Below, in pieces: positions 35,651 through 44,510 of a stretch of DNA of 64,000 bases (its first letter is position 1; each line of letters opens with the position of its first letter). Under the pieces are notes generated by a model that saw only the letters and a list, made by a program, of their open reading frames with translations, searched no databases and was not told where the DNA came from. Location: contig DATAGZ010000017.1 of assembly GCA_036263455.1 (NCBI GenBank), positions 208,177-272,176 of the forward strand. Direction: 5' to 3'. The translations under genes were made by a program, and so were the position numbers. The stretch comes from DATAGZ01 sp036263455 (GTDB lineage: Bacteria > Pseudomonadota > Alphaproteobacteria > Dongiales > Dongiaceae).

Positions 35651-36132
35651 CCAACTTTGCGCCGGCCTATAAGGACAATTCCGCGCCAGACCAGGGCACA
35701 CAGGACTTCGTCACCATGGCGATAGCCGACCAGCTGTTTGGAATTCCCGTCCTCAAGGTTCAGGACGTGCTGGGGCCGCAGGCGATCACCCGCGTCCCCC
35801 TGGCGCCGCCCGAGGTCGCGGGTTCGCTCAATCTGCGCGGTCGCATTGTCACGGCCATCGATGTTCGGTTGCGGCTGGGTTTCGTTCCCGAGGATGATCG
35901 AAAGCCCCAGATGTCGGTGGTGGTCGAACACCAGGGGGAACTCTATAGCCTGTTGGTGGACCTGGTCGGCGAAGTCATGAGCCTGAAGAGCGAGCATTAT
36001 CAGCGAAACCCGCCCACGCTCGCACCCAACCTGCGCGAATTCTCGGAAGGTATTTATAGGCTCGATGGCGCCTTGCTGGTGATCCTATCGGTGTCGCAGC
36101 TGCTCGATTTGAGTAGTGCAGGCACCGATTAG
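35647..36132 (+). CDS. cheW: Chemotaxis coupling protein CheW
   Basis: 161 residues, a single CheW domain that links chemoreceptors to CheA. Typical stretches: FVTMAIADQLFGIPVLKVQDVLGP, VAGSLNLRGRIVTAIDVRLRLG and LVDLVGEVMSL. Translation start overlaps the cheA stop as ATGA, which should keep CheA and CheW in fixed proportion. No methyl-accepting receptor is encoded in this cluster. Confidence 0.94.
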   Translation: MTNFAPAYKDNSAPDQGTQDFVTMAIADQLFGIPVLKVQDVLGPQAITRVPLAPPEVAGSLNLRGRIVTAIDVRLRLGFVPEDDRKPQMSVVVEHQGELYSLLVDLVGEVMSLKSEHYQRNPPTLAPNLREFSEGIYRLDGALLVILSVSQLLDLSSAGTD

Positions 36133-36134
36133 CC

Positions 36135-36500
36135 ATGAAAACATGCTTGATCGTAGATGATTCCAAGGTGGTGCGGATGGTGGCGCGCAAGATCATCGAG
36201 GGACTGGATTTCACCACCGTCGAAGCGGAGGATGGCAGCAAGGCGATGGAAGCGTGCCTTTCCGAAATGCCCGACGCGATTCTGCTCGATTGGAACATGC
36301 CGGTCATGAGCGGAATCGACTTCCTGCGCCAGCTGCGCCAAATGAAAAACGGACAAATGCCTGTGGTGGTCTTTTGCACGACCGAGAACGACATCGCCCA
36401 CATCAAGGAAGCCGTTCTCGCCGGAGCGAACGAATATATCATGAAACCCTTCGATGGTGACATCATTCGCTCGAAATTCGCGCAAGTCGGGCTACTCTAG
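36135..36500 (+). CDS. cheY: Chemotaxis response regulator CheY
   Basis: 121 residues, a stand-alone receiver domain. Acid pocket Asp8 and Asp9, phospho-acceptor Asp52 in LLDWNMP, Thr82/Thr83 in FCTTEND and Lys104 in IMKPFD are all present. It starts 2 bases after cheW and is followed within 2 bases by cheB. It should receive phosphate from CheA and act on the flagellar switch. Confidence 0.93.
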   Translation: MKTCLIVDDSKVVRMVARKIIEGLDFTTVEAEDGSKAMEACLSEMPDAILLDWNMPVMSGIDFLRQLRQMKNGQMPVVVFCTTENDIAHIKEAVLAGANEYIMKPFDGDIIRSKFAQVGLL

Positions 36501-36502
36501 GA

Positions 36503-37579
36503 ATGACGATCCCCGCCGTTTCGCCACGTGCCTCGGAAGCGCCTTATGGCGTGATGCTCGTCGAAGACAGCCACACGATCCGCGCCGTGCTGCGCCGCGC
36601 GCTCGAAAACGATCCGCGCATCCGCGTCGTCGCCGAAGCGGTTCATGGCAAGCAGGCGGTCGAAGAAATTCATAAATATTCCGTCGATATCGTCATTCTC
36701 GATATCGAAATGCCCGTGATGGACGGTTTGACAGCACTGCCCAAGTTGTTAGCCGCCAAACCCGGTATCCAGGTGATCATCGCCTCGGCCTTGACCCAGA
36801 AGGGCGCGCAAATCTCCATCAGGGCGCTGGCGCTCGGCGCTGCCGATTATATCTCAAAGCCTATCGCGGGCAGTCTCGGTCCGGATTTCGCCCACGATCT
36901 CGTTGATAAAGTCAAAACATTGGGCGCGGCTGCACGCCATAAGCAGAAATTACGCCCTGTCAGCGCGGCGCCCGCGGCTCCCCTGGCCGCGCCGCGCAAG
37001 GCCCTGCGCGCGGAATGTCTGGCGATCGGATGCTCGACCGGGGGCCCGGTCGCCTTGCCGATTTTTCTCAAGCAGCTTGGATCGCGCTGCACCTATCCGG
37101 TCTTCATCACCCAGCACATGCCCAGCACATTCACGGCCATGCTCGCCGAACATTTGCAGGAAGTGAGCGGCATTCCGGCTGCAGAGGGCAGGGACGGCGA
37201 GTTTGTTTCGGGGGGACGGCTTTATGTGGCGCCGGGCAATTATCACATGATAGTCCATGAGGAAGGCGGAAGAAAGGTCATCCGGCTCAATCAGAATCCT
37301 CCGGAAAATTTTTGCCGGCCTTCGGTCGATCCCATGATGCGCTCTATCGCGAGCGTCTATCGCGGCAATGCCGTAGCCGTGATCCTAACTGGTATGGGCC
37401 GCGATGGAACTGAGGGCGTGCGCGCGCTGCTGCAGGCCGGCGGCATGGCGTTCGCCCAGGATGAACAGAGTTCGGTAGTTTGGGGCATGCCAGGATCGCT
37501 GGTCCATGCGGGCTTGGCGCACGCAGTGCTGCCGTTAAGCAAGCTGGGCGAAACGGCACAGAAATATCTCCCGGGATAG
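36503..37579 (+). CDS. cheB: Protein-glutamate methylesterase CheB
   Basis: 358 residues: receiver domain (16-135; Glu21, Asp22, phospho-acceptor Asp67, Lys119), a Pro/Ala-rich linker, and the CheB methylesterase domain. The catalytic triad is seen as Ser178 in AIGCSTGGP, His205 in ITQHMP and Asp301 in GMGRDGTEG. It removes methyl groups from receptors, giving adaptation together with CheR just downstream (3-base gap). Confidence 0.95.
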   Translation: MTIPAVSPRASEAPYGVMLVEDSHTIRAVLRRALENDPRIRVVAEAVHGKQAVEEIHKYSVDIVILDIEMPVMDGLTALPKLLAAKPGIQVIIASALTQKGAQISIRALALGAADYISKPIAGSLGPDFAHDLVDKVKTLGAAARHKQKLRPVSAAPAAPLAAPRKALRAECLAIGCSTGGPVALPIFLKQLGSRCTYPVFITQHMPSTFTAMLAEHLQEVSGIPAAEGRDGEFVSGGRLYVAPGNYHMIVHEEGGRKVIRLNQNPPENFCRPSVDPMMRSIASVYRGNAVAVILTGMGRDGTEGVRALLQAGGMAFAQDEQSSVVWGMPGSLVHAGLAHAVLPLSKLGETAQKYLPG

Positions 37580-37582
37580 AGC

Positions 37583-38443
37583 ATGACTCAGGCGGATTTT
37601 GATTATCTGGTGCATTTGCTCTACCAGCGTTCAGGCTTGGTTCTCGGCCCCGATAAAGGATATCTGCTGGAGAGCAGGCTGATGCCTGTCATGCGCAAGT
37701 GGAAGGTGATCACGATCGGTGAATTGGTGCAGCGCATGCGTATCCAGGCCAATGAAGATATGATCACGAGCGTCGTCGAGGCGATGACAACAAATGAATC
37801 CTTTTTCTTCCGCGACCAGAAGCCGTTCGACCAGTTGCGCACCGTCGTTCTGCCGGCGCTCATTAAGGCGCGTGGGCAGCAGAAAACGCTGCGCATTTGG
37901 AGCGCGGCCTGTTCCACCGGGCAAGAGCCTTATTCAATCGCGATGATCTTAAACGAGATGAATCTGCCGAATTCTGGTTGGCGATGCGATATCGTCGCCA
38001 CGGATCTCTCCCAGGAGGTCTTGGAGAAAGCCCGCGAAGGTGCCTATAGCCAGTTCGAAGTGCAGCGCGGTCTGCCGGTTCAGATGCTCGTCAAATATTT
38101 TACCCAGAACGGCGACCGCTGGCATATCGATCCGAAGATCCGTGCCATGGTCCGGTTCCAGCCATTCAATCTCTTGCAAAACCCGGGTAGCCTTGGTCGC
38201 TTCGATGTGATCTTTTGCCGCAACGTCTTGATCTATTTCGATCAGCCGACCAAAACCAAGGTCCTCTCCGTCTTGGCGACGGTCATGTCCCCGGATGGAA
38301 CGCTGTTTCTGGGTGGCGCGGAGACCATGCTCGGACTGGGAAATTCTTTCACCGGCGTGCCGGAACATCGGGGTCTCTACCGACCGACTCCGCCTGTGTC
38401 CGGCCTGCGGGAAAATGCGAGCCTAGGGCGCGCGGCGCCCTAG
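37583..38443 (+). CDS. cheR: Chemotaxis protein methyltransferase CheR
   Basis: 286 residues. An N-terminal helical domain is followed by the SAM-binding fold: TTNESFFFRDQKPFD, WSAACSTGQEPYSIAMI (SAM loop, about 106-122), VATDLSQEVLEKAREG, and FDVIFCRNVLIYFD. It methylates receptor glutamates. Last gene of the che operon; a strong hairpin spans its stop codon. There is no cheD. Confidence 0.95.
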   Translation: MTQADFDYLVHLLYQRSGLVLGPDKGYLLESRLMPVMRKWKVITIGELVQRMRIQANEDMITSVVEAMTTNESFFFRDQKPFDQLRTVVLPALIKARGQQKTLRIWSAACSTGQEPYSIAMILNEMNLPNSGWRCDIVATDLSQEVLEKAREGAYSQFEVQRGLPVQMLVKYFTQNGDRWHIDPKIRAMVRFQPFNLLQNPGSLGRFDVIFCRNVLIYFDQPTKTKVLSVLATVMSPDGTLFLGGAETMLGLGNSFTGVPEHRGLYRPTPPVSGLRENASLGRAAP

Positions 38444-38446
38444 GCT
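38420..38446 (+). terminator. Hairpin spanning the cheR stop codon
   Basis: Perfect 11-bp stem (38420-38430 with 38436-38446, loop of 5) that includes the cheR stop at 38441. No T tract follows. It could end or stabilise the che transcript, and also act on the converging gene at 38466. Confidence 0.45.
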
Positions 38447-38465
38447 GACGCAAGGATCGCAACGG

Positions 38466-38939
38466 TTAGAAATAACCGCGACGGTGGCTGAACCACTGGT
38501 CGAACTGCTTGCGCTGGTCGTCATTCAGGGACTGGTAGAAATCCGTGATGGCGGGCTGCAGCTTGGTCAGCATTTCCTGGCGCTTTTGCAGAACGCTCTG
38601 CTGGCGGTTAAGGATGTCGGGCACGGTCGCCGTCTTATTGTCGCCCGTCGGGCATAGCGATTTGAAATCCGCTCGCGAATCCTCGACGGTCTTCTCGATT
38701 GCCGAGAGCTTGCCGCTTTCGGCGTCGGTGAGCTTGAGCTGCTTGGTCAAGCGATCGGCAATGGCGGTCATCCGCTTATGGAAATCCTCATCGCTCATGT
38801 TGCACCAACCGCCGCGATGGAAATGGTGGGTTGGCTTCTGATCCTGTCCCGGCGCGGGAGCGGATGCGTCGGCGGCCTGAGCTAAGCCGCCAAGCGCGAG
38901 CATGCCGGCAAGGGAAAGAGCAAAGAGTGGGACACGCAT
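38466..38939 (-). CDS. Spy/CpxP-like periplasmic protein
   Basis: 157 residues with a signal peptide (MRVPLFALSLAGMLALGGLAQA, cleavage near AQA-AD) and a predicted all-helical mature part. LTxxQ-like motifs of the Spy/CpxP family are seen as LTDAESGKL and LNDDQRKQFDQWF. The N-terminal mature region has a His cluster (HHFHRGGW) that might bind metal, and two cysteines. Spy-like proteins act as periplasmic chaperones or envelope stress sensors. Good AGGAGG site; single gene. Confidence 0.75.
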   Translation of the reverse strand: MRVPLFALSLAGMLALGGLAQAADASAPAPGQDQKPTHHFHRGGWCNMSDEDFHKRMTAIADRLTKQLKLTDAESGKLSAIEKTVEDSRADFKSLCPTGDNKTATVPDILNRQQSVLQKRQEMLTKLQPAITDFYQSLNDDQRKQFDQWFSHRRGYF

Positions 38940-39019
38940 GTTTACCTCCTGTGTTGCGCGGATTGTCCCGCGCGATTATGGCCACAACTGGGCAATACAG
39001 GTTCTTTGTCGTGGCGGCG

Positions 39020-40462
39020 TCAGCGCAGCCAGGTCCGCATGGTCTTTCTACCGGGGTCGAGGGCCACGATACGGTGGTTGTTGGTGTCGCTGACGAGGAT
39101 GTGCTGCTCGTCGGCGTGGATTCCCGATGGTTCGGCATAGGGAAGGCAGAGATCGTCGAGGCAGAGATAATCCTCGCCAAAATCGCGCAGGACACCTTGT
39201 GCGAGATCCACTCGCCGCAAGGCGTTGTTGTAGGAATCGGCGATCAGGAGATGTTCGCCATAGCGGCACAAGCCGAGACTGTGCTGCAGCCGCGCCTCGG
39301 CAAAGGGGCCATTACTGTGGCCAAAAACAAACAGCCCGGCTCCGATAAGGGTATCGACCCGGCTTGGCGGTTCCAGGCTCACCTGGCGCAGCGACGAGGT
39401 CTCGCTATCCACGAAATAAAGCAGCGTGCCTGCTAATGCCAGGCCGGAAGGCTGAGCGAGCTGCGCCTCGAGAGCAGCGCCATCAACGATATTCTCCCGC
39501 CCATTTCCGGCAACAAGCGTCACCCGATCTTGAGCGAGTCTTAGACACCCTAACTGGTGGGTGCCGGCATTAGCGAAATACAATTTGTCTCCATCGAGCG
39601 CCACATCCCAGGGCGAGGCGAGCGCGCTCGCTCCTGCGGGCTGCGCCTCTTCAAGGATAGGACCGCGCGCGCCGGATCCGGCCAGCGTCGTCACCCGACC
39701 CGTTTCAATATCGATGCGGCGCAGCGCATGGTTGCCGGTATCGGCGACATAGATGGCGTCGCGACTGGCGGCCAGGCCTTGCGGTGCGCGAAATAGCGGC
39801 TTCATCCCGTCACGAAAGCCGGCTTCGCCGCCGAAGCTTTTCAGAATGGCGCCCTCGTGATCGAGCAGCAGAATGCGGTGATGTCCCGAATCGGCCAGTG
39901 TATAGCCTAAACCCGGAGCCGGCTTGATTTTACCCGGAAACGCTAATTCACCCGCTTGGGTGTTTTCGGTCATGGCGGGCAGAATGCTCGCGACGAGACG
40001 TCCTTCCTTCTCATAGGCGGCGAGCACGGCCTCGATGGTCGCGAGCAGCTTGTCGCGGTCGGGCTCACCGGAAAATTGACCCATGACGTAGCCGTCGGGG
40101 GAAACGAAAACCAACGTGGGCCAGGCGCGTACCGCATAATCCCGCCAGAGCTGCATATCCGGATCGTGAATGACGGGATGGTGGATTTCATAGCGCCCGA
40201 TGGCCGCCTTCACCGCGTCGGCATCCTTCTCGGCGGTAAATTTGGGAGAATGGACACCGATGACCGTCACGTGATCGGCATACAGTGTCTCCACCTCGGC
40301 GAGGATGGGAAGAATGTGCAGACAATTGATACAGCAGAAAGTCCAAAAATCCAGAATGACCAGGCGACCGCGAACCGCTTCGAGACTGAGCGGATAAGGC
40401 GTGTTGAACCAGCGCAGGGAGTCGCGCGCGAGTTCGGGGGCACGCACGGCTGGAATATCCAT
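39020..40462 (-). CDS. Thioredoxin-like protein with NHL-repeat propeller (NHLRC2-like)
   Basis: 480 residues. The N-terminal about 150 residues are a thioredoxin fold with the redox pair Cys44-x-x-Cys47 in FWTFCCINCLHILP and a later WPTLVFVSPDG with the cis-Pro. The remainder is an NHL beta-propeller, with repeats such as IYVADTGNHALRRID, LYFVDSETSSLRQV, LLIADSYNNALRRVD and ILVSDTNNHRIV. No signal peptide, so likely cytoplasmic. The start at 40462 shares one base with the pyrE stop (TGATG). An open frame that continues to 41155 is only the shadow of pyrE. Function of this family is not established in bacteria. Confidence 0.85.
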   Translation of the reverse strand: MDIPAVRAPELARDSLRWFNTPYPLSLEAVRGRLVILDFWTFCCINCLHILPILAEVETLYADHVTVIGVHSPKFTAEKDADAVKAAIGRYEIHHPVIHDPDMQLWRDYAVRAWPTLVFVSPDGYVMGQFSGEPDRDKLLATIEAVLAAYEKEGRLVASILPAMTENTQAGELAFPGKIKPAPGLGYTLADSGHHRILLLDHEGAILKSFGGEAGFRDGMKPLFRAPQGLAASRDAIYVADTGNHALRRIDIETGRVTTLAGSGARGPILEEAQPAGASALASPWDVALDGDKLYFANAGTHQLGCLRLAQDRVTLVAGNGRENIVDGAALEAQLAQPSGLALAGTLLYFVDSETSSLRQVSLEPPSRVDTLIGAGLFVFGHSNGPFAEARLQHSLGLCRYGEHLLIADSYNNALRRVDLAQGVLRDFGEDYLCLDDLCLPYAEPSGIHADEQHILVSDTNNHRIVALDPGRKTMRTWLR

Positions 40463-41121
40463 CACGGCCGCCACGCTTCCGGGTTTTCCAGGAAAGCGCG
40501 CACTGACTGTGCATCCTCGGCCGTCAGGCTGTCTTGTTCCAGCGCGGTGTCGTAAACATCCCGCCAGGTCGCGAGCGCGTGCAGGTTTATGCCGAGTGCT
40601 TCCATGTTCGCGCGGCTCTGGGGAAAAATGCCGTAGTGAAAAATCACCAGCGCATGGGAGATGGCTGCACCTGCCCCGCGAATCGCCTCGACGAACACGC
40701 GCTTGCTGCCCCCATCCGTAGCGAGGTCCTCGACCAGCAGCACTCGCGCATCCTCGGGCATGCTGCCTTCGATCTGGGAATCGCGGCCGAAACCCTTGGG
40801 TTTTTTGCGGATGTAGCACATCGGCAGGCCGAGCCGGTCGGCAATCCAGGCGGCATACGGGATGCCGGCCGTTTCGCCGCCGGCGATGACATCGAGCGCC
40901 GCAAACCCGATACGCTCCTCGATCATCTGCGCGGCAAGCATCGTCAGACGGGACCGCGCAAGCGGATAGGAAATGATTTTCCGGCAATCGACATAGACCG
41001 GGCTCTGCCGCCCCGAGGTTAAAGTGAAGGGTGCCTTGGGGCGCAAATGCACGGCACCGAGCTCGAGCAGAAGCCGGGCGACGAGCGGACCGGTCGGGCC
41101 GGCACTTTCCGGAAAGGCCAT
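40462..41121 (-). CDS. pyrE: Orotate phosphoribosyltransferase
   Basis: 219 residues; makes OMP from orotate and PRPP in pyrimidine synthesis. TLTSGRQSPVYVDCRKIISYP and YIRKKPKGFG are typical of the active site. The PRPP motif reads VLLVEDLATDGGSK, with the usual two acidic residues ahead of the GGS loop. It is translationally coupled to the thioredoxin-NHL gene by a TGATG junction. Confidence 0.93.
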   Translation of the reverse strand: MAFPESAGPTGPLVARLLLELGAVHLRPKAPFTLTSGRQSPVYVDCRKIISYPLARSRLTMLAAQMIEERIGFAALDVIAGGETAGIPYAAWIADRLGLPMCYIRKKPKGFGRDSQIEGSMPEDARVLLVEDLATDGGSKRVFVEAIRGAGAAISHALVIFHYGIFPQSRANMEALGINLHALATWRDVYDTALEQDSLTAEDAQSVRAFLENPEAWRP

Positions 41122-41200
41122 GGCCCGTTGTAGGGATTTGCGGTGGTCCTTGCAAGGCGGGGGAAAATCACGATGATAGGTCGAGGGGGGAGTACTTGCG

Positions 41201-41830
41201 ATGATCGATCTCTATACGTGGGCGACGCCGAACAGTCTCAAGATCCATATCATGCTGGAGGAGACCGAACTCGACTATACGAGCCACCGCGTCAATATCG
41301 GCGCCGAGGAACAGTTCAAGCCGGCTTTCCTGCGCATCAACCCCAACAACAAGGTGCCGGCGATCGTCGATCGGGACGGGCCGGGGGGCCAGCCGGTCAG
41401 CATCTTTGAGTCTGGCGCGATCTTATTTTATCTCGCAGAGAAAACCGGCCGGTTTTTCGCCAGCGAGACGCGGGACCGGACGCTGGTGATGCAATGGCTT
41501 ATGTTCCAGATGGCAAATATCGGACCGATGATGGGCCAGCTCTATCATTTTCGTTCGGTGGCGCCCGAAAGGGTTCCTTATGCGCTCGAGCGGTACGGCA
41601 AGGAAGTGCGGCGGATCCTGGGAGTGCTGGAGAAGCGCTGCGAGGAGGTCGAGTATTTGGCGGGCGATTATTCGATTGCCGACATGGCGGCGTGGCCCTG
41701 GTTGCGCTATGCGCCCAATCTGGATTTTCCCTGGACCGATTTCCCGCGCGTCAAAAAATGGCATGACAGGGTGGTGGGGCGTCCCGCTGTCCAAAAAGCC
41801 ATTCGCGTCATGGGCGAAGACGAGGATTGA
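41201..41830 (+). CDS. Glutathione S-transferase family protein (YfcG/Ure2-like), copy 1
   Basis: 209 residues with thioredoxin-like N-domain (WATPNSLKIHIMLEE, INPNNKVPAIVDRDGPGG, ESGAILFYLAEK) and helical C-domain. The TPN motif and the NPNNKVPAIVD loop fit the nu-class GSTs such as YfcG, which act more as disulfide reductases than as transferases. It is directly followed, with no gap, by a second gene of the same class. Confidence 0.88.
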   Translation: MIDLYTWATPNSLKIHIMLEETELDYTSHRVNIGAEEQFKPAFLRINPNNKVPAIVDRDGPGGQPVSIFESGAILFYLAEKTGRFFASETRDRTLVMQWLMFQMANIGPMMGQLYHFRSVAPERVPYALERYGKEVRRILGVLEKRCEEVEYLAGDYSIADMAAWPWLRYAPNLDFPWTDFPRVKKWHDRVVGRPAVQKAIRVMGEDED

Positions 41831-42457
41831 ATGATCGAGGTCTATTCCTTTCCCACGCCCAACGGGCATAAGGTTCATATCCTGCTCGAAGAACTCGGGC
41901 TGCCCTATCGCCTGCACAAGGTCGATATTTTCAAGGACGAGCAATTCGCCCCGGATTTCCTGCGCATCAGTCCCAATAACAAGATCCCGGCGATCGTCGA
42001 TCCCGACGGTCCGGGTGGTGACCCCATGGCGCTCTTCGAATCGGGCCTGATACTGGAATATCTGGCGGTCAAGGCGGGGCGGTTCATTCCCACCGATCCA
42101 CGGCCGCGCTGGGTGGTCAAGGAATGGCTGATGTTTCAAATGGCCGGCCTGGGACCGATGCTCGGCCAAGCGCATCATTTTCGCGTCTTCGCGCCGGAGA
42201 AGGTCCCGTACGCCATCAACCGGTACACTCAGGAGGCCGCGCGGCTTTATGGCGTTCTTAACCGGCGACTTCAGGAAACCGGGGCCTTTCTGGGCGGGGC
42301 GGAATACAGCATCGCCGACATCGCCTGCTGGCCCTGGATACGGTCTCACGAGCGCCAGGGGCAGCGGCTCGAGGATTTCCCCGCGGTTCGGAACTGGTTT
42401 GCCGAGATTGCCGACCGGCCGGCGGTTAAGAAGGGCGTGGCGGTCTTCGGTGAATGA
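41831..42457 (+). CDS. Glutathione S-transferase family protein (YfcG/Ure2-like), copy 2
   Basis: 208 residues, paralogue of the preceding gene: FPTPNGHKVHILLEELGLPY, ISPNNKIPAIVDPDGPGGDP, ESGLILEYLAVK, and in the C-domain WLMFQMAGLGPMLGQAHHF, which copies the same segment of copy 1. The two starts and stops abut (41830/41831). They look like an old tandem duplication, since identity is partial. Substrate unknown. Confidence 0.88.
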   Translation: MIEVYSFPTPNGHKVHILLEELGLPYRLHKVDIFKDEQFAPDFLRISPNNKIPAIVDPDGPGGDPMALFESGLILEYLAVKAGRFIPTDPRPRWVVKEWLMFQMAGLGPMLGQAHHFRVFAPEKVPYAINRYTQEAARLYGVLNRRLQETGAFLGGAEYSIADIACWPWIRSHERQGQRLEDFPAVRNWFAEIADRPAVKKGVAVFGE

Positions 42458-42481
42458 CTAGATGTGGAGGATTTGCGAAGT

Positions 42482-42510
42482 TTGACAGACTTCGCGCGGG
42501 CGGCTAGGTA
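42482..42510 (+). promoter_or_regulatory. Candidate promoter of tRNA-Ser
   Basis: Consensus TTGACA followed after 17 bases by TAGGTA, ending 50 bases before the tRNA. The -35 is perfect, the -10 weak. Confidence 0.4.
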
Positions 42511-42560
42511 ATTCCTCGCAAACGTCGTGAATTTCGGTTCTTGGTAAACGGTGATCCTGC

Positions 42561-42654
42561 GGAGGGGTGGCCGAGTGGCTGAAGGCGACGGTTTGCTAAA
42601 CCGTTATAGGGCCCTAAAGCCCTATCGAGGGTTCGAATCCCTCTCCCTCCGCCA
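42561..42654 (+). tRNA. tRNA-Ser (anticodon GCT)
   Basis: 94 bases including an encoded CCA. Acceptor stem GGAGGGG pairs with the 3' CTCCC/TCC side, D-arm is CCGAGTGGCTGAAGG, the anticodon loop reads TTGCTAA, the long variable arm (TAGGGCCCTAAAGCCCTA) marks a class II tRNA, and the T-arm is GGGTTCGAATCCC. Decodes AGC and AGT. An A/T-flanked hairpin (42654-42683) starts at its last base and may help 3' end formation. Confidence 0.97.
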
Positions 42655-42714
42655 TTTTTCATGGGCCAGGCACCCTGAAAAATCGAAGACCAGGCCAGAA
42701 GGAAGTTCGCATAA

Positions 42715-44499
42715 GTGCGGGAAAGATCACGGAAATCAAAACGCAGCAAAGCCACGAAAGGCGGGATTTTCGCGGCGTTTCGCTTCGTATCCTGGTACAG
42801 CCGCGTGCTCGTCATCGGCGGTCTCTTCCTCTCTAGTTTCTTCGAATTTTTCGGATTTACCATGATTTTGCCGGTCCTCAGCCTGGCCACGCCCGGCAAC
42901 GGCATCCATATCAGCGGGACCAAGCAATCCATCCTGACTGGAATCATCGACGCGGTGGAGGTCATCGGGCTTCCCATCAATATTGTCACGCTGTTGGGGG
43001 CGGTGGTCCTCGGCCTGATTCTCAAATCGGTAACCGCCATCAGCGTGATGAGCTACGTGGCGCGCGTCATGTCGGATATGTCGAGCCGGGTGCGACTGGC
43101 CATCATCCACAACCTTCTAGATGTACGGTGGGGGTTCTTCACCCGCCAACCGCTCGGCCGGCTGATCAATGGCGTCGGCCCCGACACTGCCGCCCTGGGA
43201 GAATCCTTTTACACCACCGCCCAGCTCATCGCGTATCTGATGCAGGTGGGGGCGTTCGTGGCCCTTTCGCTCGTCCTATCCTGGCAGTTGGCGCTGGTCG
43301 AGCTTGGTATCGGCATCTTCATGATCCTGTCCTTTGGAGAATTGGTGCGCCGTTCGCGCGAAGCGACGCGGCGGCACACCAAGGATATGCGCGGAATGGT
43401 GGCGAGCTTCACGGATGCGATCTTGGGGATTAAGCCGATCAAGGCGATGGGTCGTCAGGCGCAGCTTGCCCAGCTTTTCGAGAAAGATAATCGCGCCTTG
43501 AGCGAGTCGATCCAGCATAAGGTCGTCAATGCCGAGTTCGCGGGCGAGTTCCAGGAACCGGTAGTCGGCGCGGCGGTCGGGGCGAGCCTTTATCTCGCCA
43601 CTACCCTGTGGGGGGTCAGTCCGCAGATTTTGTTCGTGATGTTTTTGCTGATGCTGCGCATGGTTACCGCGCTCACCCAGGCCCAGAAGCTCTGGAACCG
43701 GATCATCACGACTCAGGATCATTCGGTGGCAGCATTGCGCCTGATGGAAGAGACGCGCCAAGCGCGCGAGGATAATTCTGGCAAGGTTGTGCCGACCTTG
43801 ACGCAATCGATCGAGTTCCGCGACGTCCATTTCGAATATCCCGGCAAGACCGTTCTCAAGGGTGCAAATTTCACCATTCCCGTGGGCAAGATCACGACCC
43901 TCGCGGGCGCGTCGGGGGCGGGAAAATCCACCATCGCCGACCTGCTGCTGCGTCTGCACCGCCCCGATAAGGGGGCGATTCTCATCGACGGGATGAATCT
44001 GAACGAGCTCGACATTCTCAAATGGCGGAATTTCGTAGGCTACGTCCCGCAGGACGTCATGCTGTTTCACGATTCGGTTTTGCATAACGTCACGCTGGGC
44101 CAACCCAACTTCACCGAACCCGAAGTGCGCCAGGCCCTGACCGATGCCGGCGCAATGGAGTTCGTCGAGCATCTTGAAAATGGTTTCGGATATGTCGTTG
44201 GCGAACGGGGATTGCTTCTGTCGGGTGGCCAGCGCCAGCGCATTGCGATTGCCCGCGCCCTCATCCACAAGCCGCGCCTGCTGATCCTCGATGAGGCCAC
44301 CACCGCCCTCGATCCGGGGACCGAGGCCGCGATCTGCCGGCGGGTCGAACAGCTCTGCCGCGAGCAGGGCCTGACGATCCTTGCCGTCTCTCACCAGCAG
44401 GCATGGCGCCGTATTGCCGACCAGGTGCTAGATGTAAGCCAAGGCAAGGCTTTACCTGCCGACCGCGAGGTCCCCTTGAGCGTGATCAGTCAAGCATAA
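42715..44499 (+). CDS. ABC exporter, fused permease and ATPase
   Basis: 594 residues from a GTG. Residues up to about 330 form a six-helix type IV ABC exporter membrane domain; the rest is the ATPase with Walker A GASGAGKST, Q-loop GYVPQDVMLFHDS, signature LLLSGGQRQRIAIARAL and Walker B LLILDEATTALD, H-loop AVSHQ. It works as a homodimer exporting a lipid, glycan or peptide. Its position 11 bases before rfbC suggests a role in handling a rhamnose-containing envelope glycan, but the family covers many substrates. It is not a clear MsbA. Confidence 0.87.
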   Translation: MRERSRKSKRSKATKGGIFAAFRFVSWYSRVLVIGGLFLSSFFEFFGFTMILPVLSLATPGNGIHISGTKQSILTGIIDAVEVIGLPINIVTLLGAVVLGLILKSVTAISVMSYVARVMSDMSSRVRLAIIHNLLDVRWGFFTRQPLGRLINGVGPDTAALGESFYTTAQLIAYLMQVGAFVALSLVLSWQLALVELGIGIFMILSFGELVRRSREATRRHTKDMRGMVASFTDAILGIKPIKAMGRQAQLAQLFEKDNRALSESIQHKVVNAEFAGEFQEPVVGAAVGASLYLATTLWGVSPQILFVMFLLMLRMVTALTQAQKLWNRIITTQDHSVAALRLMEETRQAREDNSGKVVPTLTQSIEFRDVHFEYPGKTVLKGANFTIPVGKITTLAGASGAGKSTIADLLLRLHRPDKGAILIDGMNLNELDILKWRNFVGYVPQDVMLFHDSVLHNVTLGQPNFTEPEVRQALTDAGAMEFVEHLENGFGYVVGERGLLLSGGQRQRIAIARALIHKPRLLILDEATTALDPGTEAAICRRVEQLCREQGLTILAVSHQQAWRRIADQVLDVSQGKALPADREVPLSVISQA

Positions 44500-44510
44500 C
44501 CGCACAGGCC

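Noticed and set aside
39020..41155. Apparent 711-residue fusion protein covering the thioredoxin-NHL gene and the pyrE region
   Set aside because: The N-terminal 231 residues are an out-of-frame reading of pyrE; the ATG at 40462 overlaps the pyrE stop and starts the conserved protein.
42654..42683. Hairpin after tRNA-Ser as a rho-independent terminator
   Set aside because: The stem is good but its T run is in the 5' arm and no T tract follows; kept only as a remark.
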